Assembly: GCA_902792085.1 (NCBI GenBank)
Contig: CADAYE010000010.1
Coordinates: forward strand, 1 to 39,852
Direction of reading: 5' to 3'
From: an uncultured bacterium
GTDB lineage: Bacteria; Cyanobacteriota; Vampirovibrionia; Gastranaerophilales; Gastranaerophilaceae
DNA: 39,852 bases
Below are positions 17,047-25,897 of this stretch, one piece after another. A program made the position numbers and the translations under genes. The first letter of the stretch is position 1; every line of letters starts with the position of its first letter. The notes beneath the pieces are model-generated. The model was not told the origin of the DNA. It did no database searches and saw only the letters and a program-made list of their open reading frames with translations.

Positions 17047-18366
17047 ATGACTAAAATTTACATAGGTATGAGTGCAGATTTGCTGCATCCGGGACACTTA
17101 AATATCATTCACGAGGCAAGAAAACTTCTTGATTCAAAAGGTGGCGGAGAATTAATTGTCGGACTCTTGACAGATAAAGCCATCGCAAGTTATAAAAGAC
17201 TGCCTTATATGACATGGGAACAAAGAAAAATTGTAGTTGAAAACGTCAAAGGGGTAACCGAGGTTATTCCACAGGAAACTTTAGATTACGTCCCTAATAT
17301 TCTCAAAATCAAGCCAGACTTTGTTTTGCACGGAGACGATTGGAAAACTGGCGTTCAGGCTCATACAAGACAAAGAATTGTTGATGTCATGGCTCAATGG
17401 GGCGGTGAAGTTATCGATATACCTTATACTCAAGGAATTTCATCTACAAACTTAAACAAAATCCTTAAAGAAGTTGGGACTACACCGGAAATCAGATGTC
17501 AAAGATTAAAAAGACTTATTGAGAATAAAGACATTGTAAGAATTTGCGAAGCCCATAACGGTTTATCAGGACTAATAGTAGAAAATACATCTGTTGATAA
17601 TAACGGCAAAAAAGAAGAATTTGACGGAATTTGGATTTCGTCTTTAACTCAATCTGCCGCTAAAGGTAAACCGGATATCGGTTATCTTGATACCACAACA
17701 CGCTTACAAGGGATGCAGGATATTTTGGATGTTACAACAAAACCGATTATCTACGACGGAGATAACGGCGGTCCGAGTGAACACTTTGTCTTTACTGTAA
17801 GAGCACTCGAAAGAGAAGGTGTCAGTGCTATTATCATTGAAGATAAGACCGGCTTGAAGAAAAATTCGCTTTTCGGAACCGAGGTTGAACAAACTCAGGA
17901 TGATAAAGACGCTTTCGCTGAAAAAATTAAGGCAGGGAAGCAAGCACAGATTACTCCGTACTTTATGATTTTTGCAAGAATTGAATCACTTATTTTAGAA
18001 CAGGGTATGGAAGATGCAATAGAAAGAGCAAAAACATATCTTAATGCCGGAGCAGACGGGATTATGATTCACTCACGTCAAAAAGAATTTGATGAAATTA
18101 AAGAATTTGCAAGATTATATAGCCAAATTCCGAATAGAAAGCCGTTGATTGTCGTTCCATCATCATACAATCAGGTAACCGAAGAAGAACTCATTGAAAA
18201 TGGTATTAATATCGTAATTTATGCAAACCATCTTTTGCGCGCAGCATATCCTGCAATGGTGCAGACAGCGGAAACAATTTTAAGAAACCACAGATGCAAA
18301 GAAGCATCAGAAGAATATTGCATGAAGATTAAAGACATTATTACGTTAATTCCTGGTGCAAAATAA
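17047..18366 (+). CDS. pepM: Cytidylyltransferase-phosphoenolpyruvate mutase fusion
   Basis: The 439-residue protein has two domains. Residues 1-140 are a TagD/GCT-like nucleotidyltransferase with HPGH (14-17) and an ISSTNL motif. Residues from about 150 are PEP mutase of the isocitrate lyase superfamily. The diagnostic mutase sequence [13 protein letters not shown] (from residue 265) is intact, including the Lys and Asn-Ser that separate true mutases from lyases. PEP mutase makes phosphonopyruvate, the first step of nearly all C-P bond biosynthesis. This kind of fusion is known in phosphonate clusters. The N-terminal partner would activate a phosphonate, glycerol phosphate or similar group with CTP. 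AAAGGA at 17031-17036 supports the start. Confidence 0.93.
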   Translation: MTKIYIGMSADLLHPGHLNIIHEARKLLDSKGGGELIVGLLTDKAIASYKRLPYMTWEQRKIVVENVKGVTEVIPQETLDYVPNILKIKPDFVLHGDDWKTGVQAHTRQRIVDVMAQWGGEVIDIPYTQGISSTNLNKILKEVGTTPEIRCQRLKRLIENKDIVRICEAHNGLSGLIVENTSVDNNGKKEEFDGIWISSLTQSAAKGKPDIGYLDTTTRLQGMQDILDVTTKPIIYDGDNGGPSEHFVFTVRALEREGVSAIIIEDKTGLKKNSLFGTEVEQTQDDKDAFAEKIKAGKQAQITPYFMIFARIESLILEQGMEDAIERAKTYLNAGADGIMIHSRQKEFDEIKEFARLYSQIPNRKPLIVVPSSYNQVTEEELIENGINIVIYANHLLRAAYPAMVQTAETILRNHRCKEASEEYCMKIKDIITLIPGAK

Positions 18367-18374
18367 TAATATTT

Positions 18375-18412
18375 CCCTCGCCCCTATGGGGAGAGGGGTA
18401 GGGTGAGGGGTT
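18375..18412. repeat. G-rich dispersed hairpin repeat
   Basis: CCCTCGCCCC (18375-18384), loop TAT and GGGGAGAGGG (18388-18397) form a 10-bp stem with one G-A mismatch, followed by TAGGGTGAGGGGTTAA. The 3' part matches positions 1-13 exactly and the copy at 37099-37135 loosely. It is strikingly GC-rich against its AT-rich surroundings. It sits between the PEP mutase and decarboxylase genes and could act as a stem-loop in the transcript. The AGAAGGA site of the next gene (18427-18433) lies outside it. Confidence 0.75.
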
Positions 18413-18439
18413 AATTATTAATAATTAGAAGGAAAAATT

Positions 18440-20620
18440 ATGATAAATGTAAAAGATATATTTGATTTATTAAAACAAAACAATGTTAACTGTTTTTGCG
18501 GGGTACCTGACAGTCTGTTGAAAGACTTTTGTGCTTATGTAACAGATAATACTACATCAAAAGAGCACACTATTACTGCAAATGAAGGTAATGCAATCGG
18601 ACTTGCTTCGGGGCATTTTTTGGCAACAGGTAACCCTGCTTTGGTTTATATGCAAAATTCAGGCATAGGCAACTGCGTAAATCCTTTATTATCTCTGACG
18701 GATGATGAAGTCTATAATATCCCGCTTTTGATGTTTATTGGCTGGAGAGGGGAACCAGATAAAAAAGACGAGCCTCAGCATATAAAACAAGGGAAGGTTA
18801 CAGATAAATTGTTAGATGCTATGGGTATTAAGTATTCTATTATGCCTGATAACTTTGAAGATGCAAAACCACTTATTCAAAAGGCTTTTGCGTATATGAA
18901 AGAAACAAATTGCCCTTATGCATTTATGATTAGAAAAGGTACTTTTGAAAAATATACTCTTATAAATAAAAAACAAAGTTCTTATACATTATGCAGAGAA
19001 GAAGCAATAGAAACTGTTATAAAAAGCCTTAAAGACACAGATATTGTTGTTTCAACAACAGGACATATTTCAAGAGAGGTTTACGAAACAAGAGAGCGTC
19101 TTGGTCAAACACATAAACAGGACTTTTTAACAGTCGGTTCAATGGGGCATTCAAGTTCTATTGCGCTTGGTATTGCACTTGAAAAACCTGACAGAAAGGT
19201 ATATTGCTTTGATGGGGACGGTGCTTTTTTGATGCATGAAGGTGCCACTGCTGTCAATGCTTCAAAAGATTTAAAAAACTTTAAGCATATTGTGTTTAAT
19301 AACGAAGCGCACGATTCTGTCGGCTCTCAACCGACTGTTGCAAACGGAATAAATATTACTCAAATTGCACTTGATTCAGGATACAAAAAAGCAATTTGCG
19401 TATCTGACAAAAAGCAACTGGAAGAAATTTTGCCTGAGTTTATCAATTTTGAAGGTACATGCCTTTTAGAAGTAAAAGTTAAATGCGGAGCAAGAGGGGA
19501 TTTAGGCAGACCAAAAGAAAAACCTTGGGAAAATAAAAAAATATTTATGGAAAATCTTAAGCAGGTTGAATTTTGTTACCGAGGAGCAATAGAGAACCTG
19601 TCAAAAATTTTAAAGGAAGAAAACTCAAAAAATGTTCTTGTTTTTACGGGGAAAAAATCTTATGAAAAGATAAGACCTATTGTTGAAAAAGAATTAAAAG
19701 GTTATGACATAACATATTACAATAATTTTTCAACTAATCCAAAGAAAGAAGAAATTGATTCTGCAATAAAAACCGTAAATCAAAATTTTGATATTATTGT
19801 TGCTGTTGGTGGTGGGAGTGTAATGGATTTTGCAAAAGCATACAGATTTTATATAAATAGGGATATAAAATTAATTGCAATTCCAACAACCTGCGGAACA
19901 GGAGCAGAAGCAACACAGAGCGCCGTTGTTTATGTAAACGGAATAAAGACATCTTTGGATGATAAGACTATTTTGGCGGATTTTGCAATTGTTGACAGCC
20001 AATTTTGCGAAACTAATCCCAAATATCTCAGAGCCTGCACGGCCATGGATGCCTATTGTCAGGCAATAGAAAGTTTTTGGGCGGTAAAATCTACACCTTT
20101 GAGCAGAGAATACGCAAAACAAGCAATGGAATTGTGTAAAGACAATATAATGCAATATGTTCTCAACCCAAAGGACTCCAAAGCAAGCGAAAACATGGCT
20201 TTGGCATCTAATTTGTCAGGAAAAGCGATTAATATATCAAAAACAACGGCTTCTCATGCATTATCGTATAAAATCACGTCAGAATACGGAATACCGCACG
20301 GGCATGCGGTTGCATTAACCATTGCGCAGTTAATTGCATTAAATGAAACCGTATCGAATAACGACTGCAACGATAAAAGAGGATTCAACTTTGTAAAAGA
20401 AAGAGTAAAAGAAATAAAAGAGATAATTTGTAATAATATTTCCGATTACTTTAAATTTCTTTTCAATATAATTGAACTCGAAACAGATTTTGACAAGCTT
20501 GGAATTAAAAATTTTAAATTGATAATAAACAATGTGAATGGTTCAAGGCTCAAAAATAATCCAAAATATTTGAAAGAATCAGATTTTAAAAACATATTCG
20601 AAAGGAATATTTATGTATAA
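18440..20620 (+). CDS. Phosphonopyruvate decarboxylase fused to iron-type alcohol dehydrogenase
   Basis: The 726-residue protein joins two enzymes. Residues 1-380 form a thiamine-diphosphate phosphonopyruvate decarboxylase (FCGVPDSLLK at the start, GDGAFLMHEGA near 259 as ThDP/Mg loop, ending NN). It makes phosphonoacetaldehyde. From about residue 390 there is a group III (Fe-dependent) alcohol dehydrogenase with GGGSVMDFAKA near 456 and PTTCGTGAEA near 480. Expected metal ligands Asp537, His606 and His620 are present, but the second ligand position is Gln541 (DAYCQAIE) where FucO-type enzymes have His. Phosphonoacetaldehyde reductases of this family make 2-hydroxyethylphosphonate. Fusion would channel the unstable aldehyde. 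The start is set by AGAAGGA 6 bases before the ATG. The LicD gene overlaps its end by 8 bases. Confidence 0.9.
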   Translation: MINVKDIFDLLKQNNVNCFCGVPDSLLKDFCAYVTDNTTSKEHTITANEGNAIGLASGHFLATGNPALVYMQNSGIGNCVNPLLSLTDDEVYNIPLLMFIGWRGEPDKKDEPQHIKQGKVTDKLLDAMGIKYSIMPDNFEDAKPLIQKAFAYMKETNCPYAFMIRKGTFEKYTLINKKQSSYTLCREEAIETVIKSLKDTDIVVSTTGHISREVYETRERLGQTHKQDFLTVGSMGHSSSIALGIALEKPDRKVYCFDGDGAFLMHEGATAVNASKDLKNFKHIVFNNEAHDSVGSQPTVANGINITQIALDSGYKKAICVSDKKQLEEILPEFINFEGTCLLEVKVKCGARGDLGRPKEKPWENKKIFMENLKQVEFCYRGAIENLSKILKEENSKNVLVFTGKKSYEKIRPIVEKELKGYDITYYNNFSTNPKKEEIDSAIKTVNQNFDIIVAVGGGSVMDFAKAYRFYINRDIKLIAIPTTCGTGAEATQSAVVYVNGIKTSLDDKTILADFAIVDSQFCETNPKYLRACTAMDAYCQAIESFWAVKSTPLSREYAKQAMELCKDNIMQYVLNPKDSKASENMALASNLSGKAINISKTTASHALSYKITSEYGIPHGHAVALTIAQLIALNETVSNNDCNDKRGFNFVKERVKEIKEIICNNISDYFKFLFNIIELETDFDKLGIKNFKLIINNVNGSRLKNNPKYLKESDFKNIFERNIYV

Positions 20621-21683
20621 ATTATTTAGTATAAATGTACATTTAAATGATTTTAAGAAAATTTTTGTTAAGCGCACAAAAGGAAAAGACAAAATTGTAA
20701 AACGCAGAATATTGGGTATAAATTTTAGTTATGTAAATGCAAAAGAATATACCCGTTTTGTGCAGATACTAAAATTTGTACAACCATATTTAAAAGAAGA
20801 TGTCACAGAATTGATAAACAGATATACAAGAATATCAAAACTGTGGAAAATATCTTCAAGTCAATACCGAAAAGATATAGATATTATGCAAAAACTATTA
20901 GACTGTGTTAACCCTACAGAGATAACACCTGCAACAGGAGAACTTAGAGAAATTCAACTTAAAGAACTTTTGTTTACCAAAGAATTGATAAATGAAATTG
21001 AACAAAATACCGGGCTAAAACCTTTTATGGATGACGGTACACTATTAGGAGCAGTAAGGCATGGTGGCTTTATCCCGTGGGATGATGATGTCGACTTTTC
21101 ATTAATGCGCGAAGATTATAACAAATTAAGAGAATATATGAAACAAAATCATATCATAATAGATACCTCAGATTGGACAAGCAAAACATATAACGAAAAA
21201 TTAAAAGTATGTTTTGAAAAATACCCAAATCAAATATTTTGTGTCAGACGACCGACAAGTTTCAAATGTTACAAAGGTACAGTTGAAAACTTTGCCTGTG
21301 TTGATTTTTTTGCACTTGATTACTACAAAGATGAGCATAATGCCGCGACAATACAGGCTTATGCCGAAGATATTAAGCAAAGATTAAGGGGGCTTAAATT
21401 ATACGGAGAAAGATTAAAAATATATGATGAAGAAGTAAATAACATGACAGAAACAACAAAAAACAGTAATACTATTTCTGTCGGGATTGATAATTTCGAT
21501 TTTCATTACTATACGATCAAAGGTATTCGCAGAAAATCGGATATATTTCCACTTGTAAAAATGAAGTTTGAAGATACCGAATTTTATGCACCCAATAATG
21601 CAGACGAATATTTGAAAACTATATATAATTTTTATAAGAAAATTCCAATAAATGTAGAGATAAATAAGCACAAGGTTATATAA
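20613..21683 (+). CDS. LicD-family phosphotransferase 3
   Basis: This 356-residue protein has the LicD core MDDGTLLGAVRHGGFIPW followed by DDDVDFSLMREDY. It resembles the protein at 15930 along most of its length, including the shared KMKFEDTEF and EYLKTIYNFY C-terminal segments, which supports recent paralogy. The N-terminus holds the RRILGINFSY motif (31-40) also seen in LicD 1 and 2. Its start overlaps the end of the decarboxylase fusion, and AAAGGA precedes it. Three LicD proteins suggest head-group transfer to different sugars or of different head groups (aminoethyl- versus hydroxyethylphosphonate), but the substrates cannot be told from sequence. Confidence 0.85.
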   Translation: MYKLFSINVHLNDFKKIFVKRTKGKDKIVKRRILGINFSYVNAKEYTRFVQILKFVQPYLKEDVTELINRYTRISKLWKISSSQYRKDIDIMQKLLDCVNPTEITPATGELREIQLKELLFTKELINEIEQNTGLKPFMDDGTLLGAVRHGGFIPWDDDVDFSLMREDYNKLREYMKQNHIIIDTSDWTSKTYNEKLKVCFEKYPNQIFCVRRPTSFKCYKGTVENFACVDFFALDYYKDEHNAATIQAYAEDIKQRLRGLKLYGERLKIYDEEVNNMTETTKNSNTISVGIDNFDFHYYTIKGIRRKSDIFPLVKMKFEDTEFYAPNNADEYLKTIYNFYKKIPINVEINKHKVI

Positions 21684-21686
21684 TAA

Positions 21687-24041
21687 ATGGCGAAAATAAG
21701 TGTAATAATACCGATATATAATACGGAAAAATATTTGAAAGATTGTCTTGATAGTGTTGTTAACCAAACATTATCCGATATAGAAATTATTTGTGTGAAT
21801 GACTGTTCAACAGATAACAGTTTGGAGATTTTAAATAAATACGCTCAAAATGACAATCGGATTAACATAATTGATTTGAATGAAAATCATGGTCAGGGTT
21901 ATGCGCGTAATCTTGCACTTGACAAAGCAACCGGCGACTATATTATGTTTCTTGATTCTGATGACTGGTTAGATTTAAGAGCATGTGAAATAGTATATAA
22001 TCAAATCTCACAAAACCAAAATGACTTTGTAATGTTTAATTATAAAAGGTATTTACAGAATAAAAATATTTATAAACCAGGCACTGATTTTGTAAATATT
22101 TTTGGGAATAAAATACAAGATACAAATATAAAAATTAATGAATTTGATTCAAATTTTATAAAAAATTGTTTTTCTACTTGCAGGATTTATAATAGGAAAT
22201 TTTTAAACATAAATAATATTCGTTATGCAAATATTCCTTTTTGCGAAGATAATGCTTTTGTTATACATACCATTGCCAGCGGGAATAATTTTTCCGTAAT
22301 TGATAAACCGCTATACATTTATCGTATACATAAAAATTCAACTTGTCACAATACAAAAAACAAAAAATATATTGTACAGGCAAGAATGGAATCTTATAAA
22401 ATATTAAAAGAAAAAAATGCAAGCGAAAAGTTAATGCGATTTTTTACAGTTTATTCTATAATAACAACTTTTAAATGGGCTCGAAAATTGAGCGGAAACA
22501 ATAAAATTATGAATAAAAAACTATTTTATGAGGTCAAAAATTTCTTTACTTTACTTGCAAAAGAAGTTAATATCAGTGATTTAAAAGATGAAATAAATGA
22601 AAAAAGAATTAGTACATATGAAGACTTTTGTGAAATAATTGAAAACAGTTACACTGGGTATTTAATAAAAAATATTAAAAAAGCCTTAAAAATTTCTAAT
22701 AAATTAGATATATTTAAAAATATATTTTTTGTAAAAAATGAAAATATACATAAAATATTTTGTATATTTGGCTTTAAATTCAAAATTAAATCAGATAAGC
22801 TTATTATTAAATCTTTGAAGCAAGATGTAAAAAATCTTAAGACATATGTTAATATTAAAGATAATTACGAACAAGTCCTGAACCGTTTAAAAGATAAAAT
22901 TAAAAATGGCGAAAAAATAAATGTGATTTTTTACTCAAATGAACTTCAAAAATGGACTTACAATTCACTTTACAAAGAATTTGAAAAAAGTAAATATTTT
23001 GAACCTATAGTTGTTATTATTCCGTTAAACAGAATTCTTGATTCTGAAAAAGATAATGAGTTATTAAAACAGTATAATTTTTATAAAAAATTGGGATGCA
23101 AAGTTGAATACGGATACAAAAACAACGAGTATCTTAATTTAACCAACTTCAATCCTGATATCATATTTTATCAACAAATGTGGGATGTTCCCTTAATAAA
23201 TAAGCCTGCGCAAACATCTTTATATGCTTTTACGGTGTATTGCCCATACGGCTCGCAACTGCTTGACTATAATAAAGAATATACAAATAATTTTCATAGA
23301 TTTTTATGGCTTTATATCTGTGAGCACGATTTGAATATAAAAAGATTCGAAAGTTACCAAAAGGGCAACTCAAAAAATTGCAAATCATTTGGCTACCCAA
23401 AACTTGATGTGTACATGGAAAAACATGAAATAACACCGTCAAGATATTGGAAAGAGCCTGAAAAAATTAAAATTATATATGCTCCTCATCATTCTTTTGG
23501 AGAAAAAACTTTAAATATGGGGACTTTTTTGAATAACGGGGAATTTATTCAAAAACTTGCAAAAAACTATTCTGATATTACAACTTGGATATTTAAGCCT
23601 CACCCTAAATTAAAATTTACATTAGAAAATGACAAATATATGACAAAAGAAGAAATTGAAAAATATTGGGCAGAATGGGATACAATCGGGAAAATATGTG
23701 AAGATGGAGATTACTGGGATATTTTTAGAACATCTGATTTGATGATAACAGATTGTGTTTCATTTCTGACAGAATATTTACCGTCAGGCAAACCCCTTAT
23801 TAGGTTAATTAATCCAAATAGCGCCAATTTTAATAAATTTGGGCAACATATAATTTCAAATTATTATAATTCATATAATAACGACGAACTTGAAAAATTG
23901 TTTGTTGATTTGGCAATTAATAAAAATGATTATAAAAAAGAAGAAAGAGAAAAACTTATAGCGGAACTCATTGATTTTAATGAATCGTCAGCTATAAAAA
24001 TTATAAAATATTTATCAGAAAAAATTGGAATTTATGATTAG
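21687..24041 (+). CDS. Fusion of GT2 glycosyltransferase and CDP-glycerol glycerophosphotransferase-like domain
   Basis: The 784-residue protein starts with a GT-A fold glycosyltransferase (ISVIIPIYNTEKYL, CVNDCSTDNS, then MFLDSDDW with the DxD-type metal motif), covering about 230 residues. A linker carries the IFCIFGFKFKIK motif near 352, like the N-termini of the LicD proteins. From about 410 it resembles the TagF/TarF glycerophosphotransferase family: IIYAPHHSF, WIFKPHPKL and a terminal SDLMITDCVSFLTEYL. TagF-type enzymes polymerise glycerol phosphate from CDP-glycerol. Here the domain may use CDP-glycerol or another CDP/CMP donor made by the cytidylyltransferases of this locus. It probably adds a sugar and a phosphodiester-linked unit to a surface glycan. 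The ATG is 3 bases after LicD 3. Confidence 0.85.
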   Translation: MAKISVIIPIYNTEKYLKDCLDSVVNQTLSDIEIICVNDCSTDNSLEILNKYAQNDNRINIIDLNENHGQGYARNLALDKATGDYIMFLDSDDWLDLRACEIVYNQISQNQNDFVMFNYKRYLQNKNIYKPGTDFVNIFGNKIQDTNIKINEFDSNFIKNCFSTCRIYNRKFLNINNIRYANIPFCEDNAFVIHTIASGNNFSVIDKPLYIYRIHKNSTCHNTKNKKYIVQARMESYKILKEKNASEKLMRFFTVYSIITTFKWARKLSGNNKIMNKKLFYEVKNFFTLLAKEVNISDLKDEINEKRISTYEDFCEIIENSYTGYLIKNIKKALKISNKLDIFKNIFFVKNENIHKIFCIFGFKFKIKSDKLIIKSLKQDVKNLKTYVNIKDNYEQVLNRLKDKIKNGEKINVIFYSNELQKWTYNSLYKEFEKSKYFEPIVVIIPLNRILDSEKDNELLKQYNFYKKLGCKVEYGYKNNEYLNLTNFNPDIIFYQQMWDVPLINKPAQTSLYAFTVYCPYGSQLLDYNKEYTNNFHRFLWLYICEHDLNIKRFESYQKGNSKNCKSFGYPKLDVYMEKHEITPSRYWKEPEKIKIIYAPHHSFGEKTLNMGTFLNNGEFIQKLAKNYSDITTWIFKPHPKLKFTLENDKYMTKEEIEKYWAEWDTIGKICEDGDYWDIFRTSDLMITDCVSFLTEYLPSGKPLIRLINPNSANFNKFGQHIISNYYNSYNNDELEKLFVDLAINKNDYKKEEREKLIAELIDFNESSAIKIIKYLSEKIGIYD

Positions 24042-24055
24042 GAAGGTAGAATAAA

Positions 24056-25180
24056 ATGGTAAGAAGACGAGTATTATTAAACCCCGGACCGGCGACAACA
24101 ACTGACACAGTCAAAATGGCACAACTTGTACCTGATATATGTCCAAGAGAAGAAGAATTTGTAAAACTGATGAAAGGCTTAAGACAGGATATTTTAAAAA
24201 CTGTTCACGCAGATTCAGACAAATATACGGCAGTATTATTTTGCGGTTCCGGAACTCTTAATATGGATGTATGTCTAAATTCGCTGTTACCTGAAGGTAA
24301 AAAAATTTTGATCATCAATAATGGTGAATACAGCAAAAGAGCCGTTGAAATTTGCGAAATGTACCATTTACCTCACATAAACCTAAAATTTGATGTTGAT
24401 AAACTTCCTGACCTTGACATAGTTGAAAAAACTTTAAAAGAAAATCCCGACATTTACCTTGTTTATACAACGCACAACGAAACAGGAACAGGTATTTTGA
24501 ATCCTGTTAAAGAAATCGGGGCATTGGTTCACAAATATAACGGTATATTTGTTGTTGATACAACATCTACACTTGCAATGCTGCCGATTGATATTGAAAA
24601 AGATAATATAGATTTTTGTATGGCTTCAGCGCAAAAAGGTCTTATGGCTATGGCAGGATTGTCTTTTGTTATAGGTAATCGTGCAGAAATTGAAAAATCA
24701 AAAAATTATCCGACAAGATCTTACTATTGTAACCTGTATCTGCAATATGATTATTTTGAGAAAACAGGTCAAATGCACTTCACTCCGCCTGTTCAGACAA
24801 TTTATTCAACAATTCAGGCATTAAAAGAGTATTTTGAAGAAGGTGAAATGCCGAAATGGGAAAGGCATAAAAGAGTTTGGGAAGCAATACACAAAGGAAT
24901 TAAAGAACTTGGATTTAAAGATGCAATCAAAAAAGAATTGCAGGCCGGACTTGTTGTATCGGTACTTTATCCTGATGACAATAATTGGGATTTCAAAAAA
25001 ATACATGACTACTGCTATGAAAGAGGTTTTACAATTTATCCGGGAAAAATGTCTGATTCAAAGACTTTCCGCCTTTGCTCTTTAGGCGCAATAGATGTCA
25101 AAGATATCGAAAATTTCTTTGTAGTTTTAAAAGAAGCTTTAGAGCTTTATGATATTGCAGTACCGGTAAAATACAATTAA
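24056..25180 (+). CDS. phnW: 2-aminoethylphosphonate-pyruvate transaminase
   Basis: The 374-residue class-V PLP enzyme has the PhnW signature LLNPGPATTTDTVK, then PDICPREEEF near the start, a VDTTSTLAMLP segment and SAQKGLMAMAG with the PLP-binding lysine. In degradation pathways PhnW makes phosphonoacetaldehyde from 2-aminoethylphosphonate. In pepM clusters the reverse reaction gives 2-aminoethylphosphonate. The context here is biosynthetic: no phosphonatase PhnX or C-P lyase genes are present. It uses the aldehyde made by the fused decarboxylase and competes with the fused dehydrogenase. GGAAGG precedes the ATG. The cytidylyltransferase gene follows after 13 bases. Confidence 0.93.
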   Translation: MVRRRVLLNPGPATTTDTVKMAQLVPDICPREEEFVKLMKGLRQDILKTVHADSDKYTAVLFCGSGTLNMDVCLNSLLPEGKKILIINNGEYSKRAVEICEMYHLPHINLKFDVDKLPDLDIVEKTLKENPDIYLVYTTHNETGTGILNPVKEIGALVHKYNGIFVVDTTSTLAMLPIDIEKDNIDFCMASAQKGLMAMAGLSFVIGNRAEIEKSKNYPTRSYYCNLYLQYDYFEKTGQMHFTPPVQTIYSTIQALKEYFEEGEMPKWERHKRVWEAIHKGIKELGFKDAIKKELQAGLVVSVLYPDDNNWDFKKIHDYCYERGFTIYPGKMSDSKTFRLCSLGAIDVKDIENFFVVLKEALELYDIAVPVKYN

Positions 25181-25193
25181 TCAAAGGATAATT

Positions 25194-25892
25194 ATGGCAA
25201 ATGCAATACTTATGGCGGCTGGACTCGGAACAAGGATGCTCCCGTTAACAAAAGACAAACCTAAACCGCTTATAGATGTAAACGAAAAACCTATGATTGA
25301 AACCGTTATTGATGCTTTACGCTCTTATGGGATTTCAAAAATTTATATTGTCACGGGGTACTTAAAAGAACAATTTAATTATTTAACTCATAAATATTCA
25401 AATATTGAACTGATTGAAAATAAAGACTACCAGACGATAAACAATATTTCTTCAATATATTATGCCGCAGAAATTTTAGATAAAAGCGACTGTTTTATCT
25501 GTGAAGCTGACTTATATATAAGTGATAGAAATATATTCAAGCCCTGCAGGAATTCTTGTTATTACGGCAAAATGGTCAAAGGACATTCTGATGATTGGGT
25601 TTTTGACTTGGATAATGACGGTTACATAACAAGAGTGGGAAAAGCAGGAGATAATTGCTATAACATGGTCGGATTGTCATATTTTAATAAAGATGATGCG
25701 AAATTATTATCCGAATTGATAAAAAAAAGATACAATACAAATGGTTTTGAAACTTTGTTTTGGGATGATGTGGTAAATGAAAATCTTGATAAATTAAAAC
25801 TAAAAATTACACCCGTCAATCAAAATCAGATTATTGAGATAGACACAGTTGAAGAATTACTCAGAGTAAGAAAAGAATTGCAAGGCAGGTAA
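25194..25892 (+). CDS. LicC/PntC-like CTP:phosphonate (or phosphocholine) cytidylyltransferase
   Basis: The 232-residue nucleotidyltransferase has the GxGTRMxPxTxxxPKP motif (AAGLGTRMLPLTKDKPKP) near residue 8, then INNISSIYYA and CEADLYI motifs typical of LicC-type enzymes. LicC forms CDP-choline from CTP and phosphocholine. The related PntC forms CMP-aminoethylphosphonate and is often next to, or fused with, the transaminase. Here it directly follows phnW and three LicD genes share the locus, so CMP-2-aminoethylphosphonate is the best predicted product. No choline kinase or choline transporter is nearby, which argues against phosphocholine. AAAGGA at 25183-25188 supports the start. Confidence 0.87.
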   Translation: MANAILMAAGLGTRMLPLTKDKPKPLIDVNEKPMIETVIDALRSYGISKIYIVTGYLKEQFNYLTHKYSNIELIENKDYQTINNISSIYYAAEILDKSDCFICEADLYISDRNIFKPCRNSCYYGKMVKGHSDDWVFDLDNDGYITRVGKAGDNCYNMVGLSYFNKDDAKLLSELIKKRYNTNGFETLFWDDVVNENLDKLKLKITPVNQNQIIEIDTVEELLRVRKELQGR

Positions 25893-25897
25893 AGATT

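Noticed and set aside
24056..25180. Catabolic role for the 2-AEP transaminase
   Set aside because: There is no phosphonatase (PhnX), C-P lyase or phosphonate transporter nearby, while PEP mutase and decarboxylase are present, so the biosynthetic direction is favoured.
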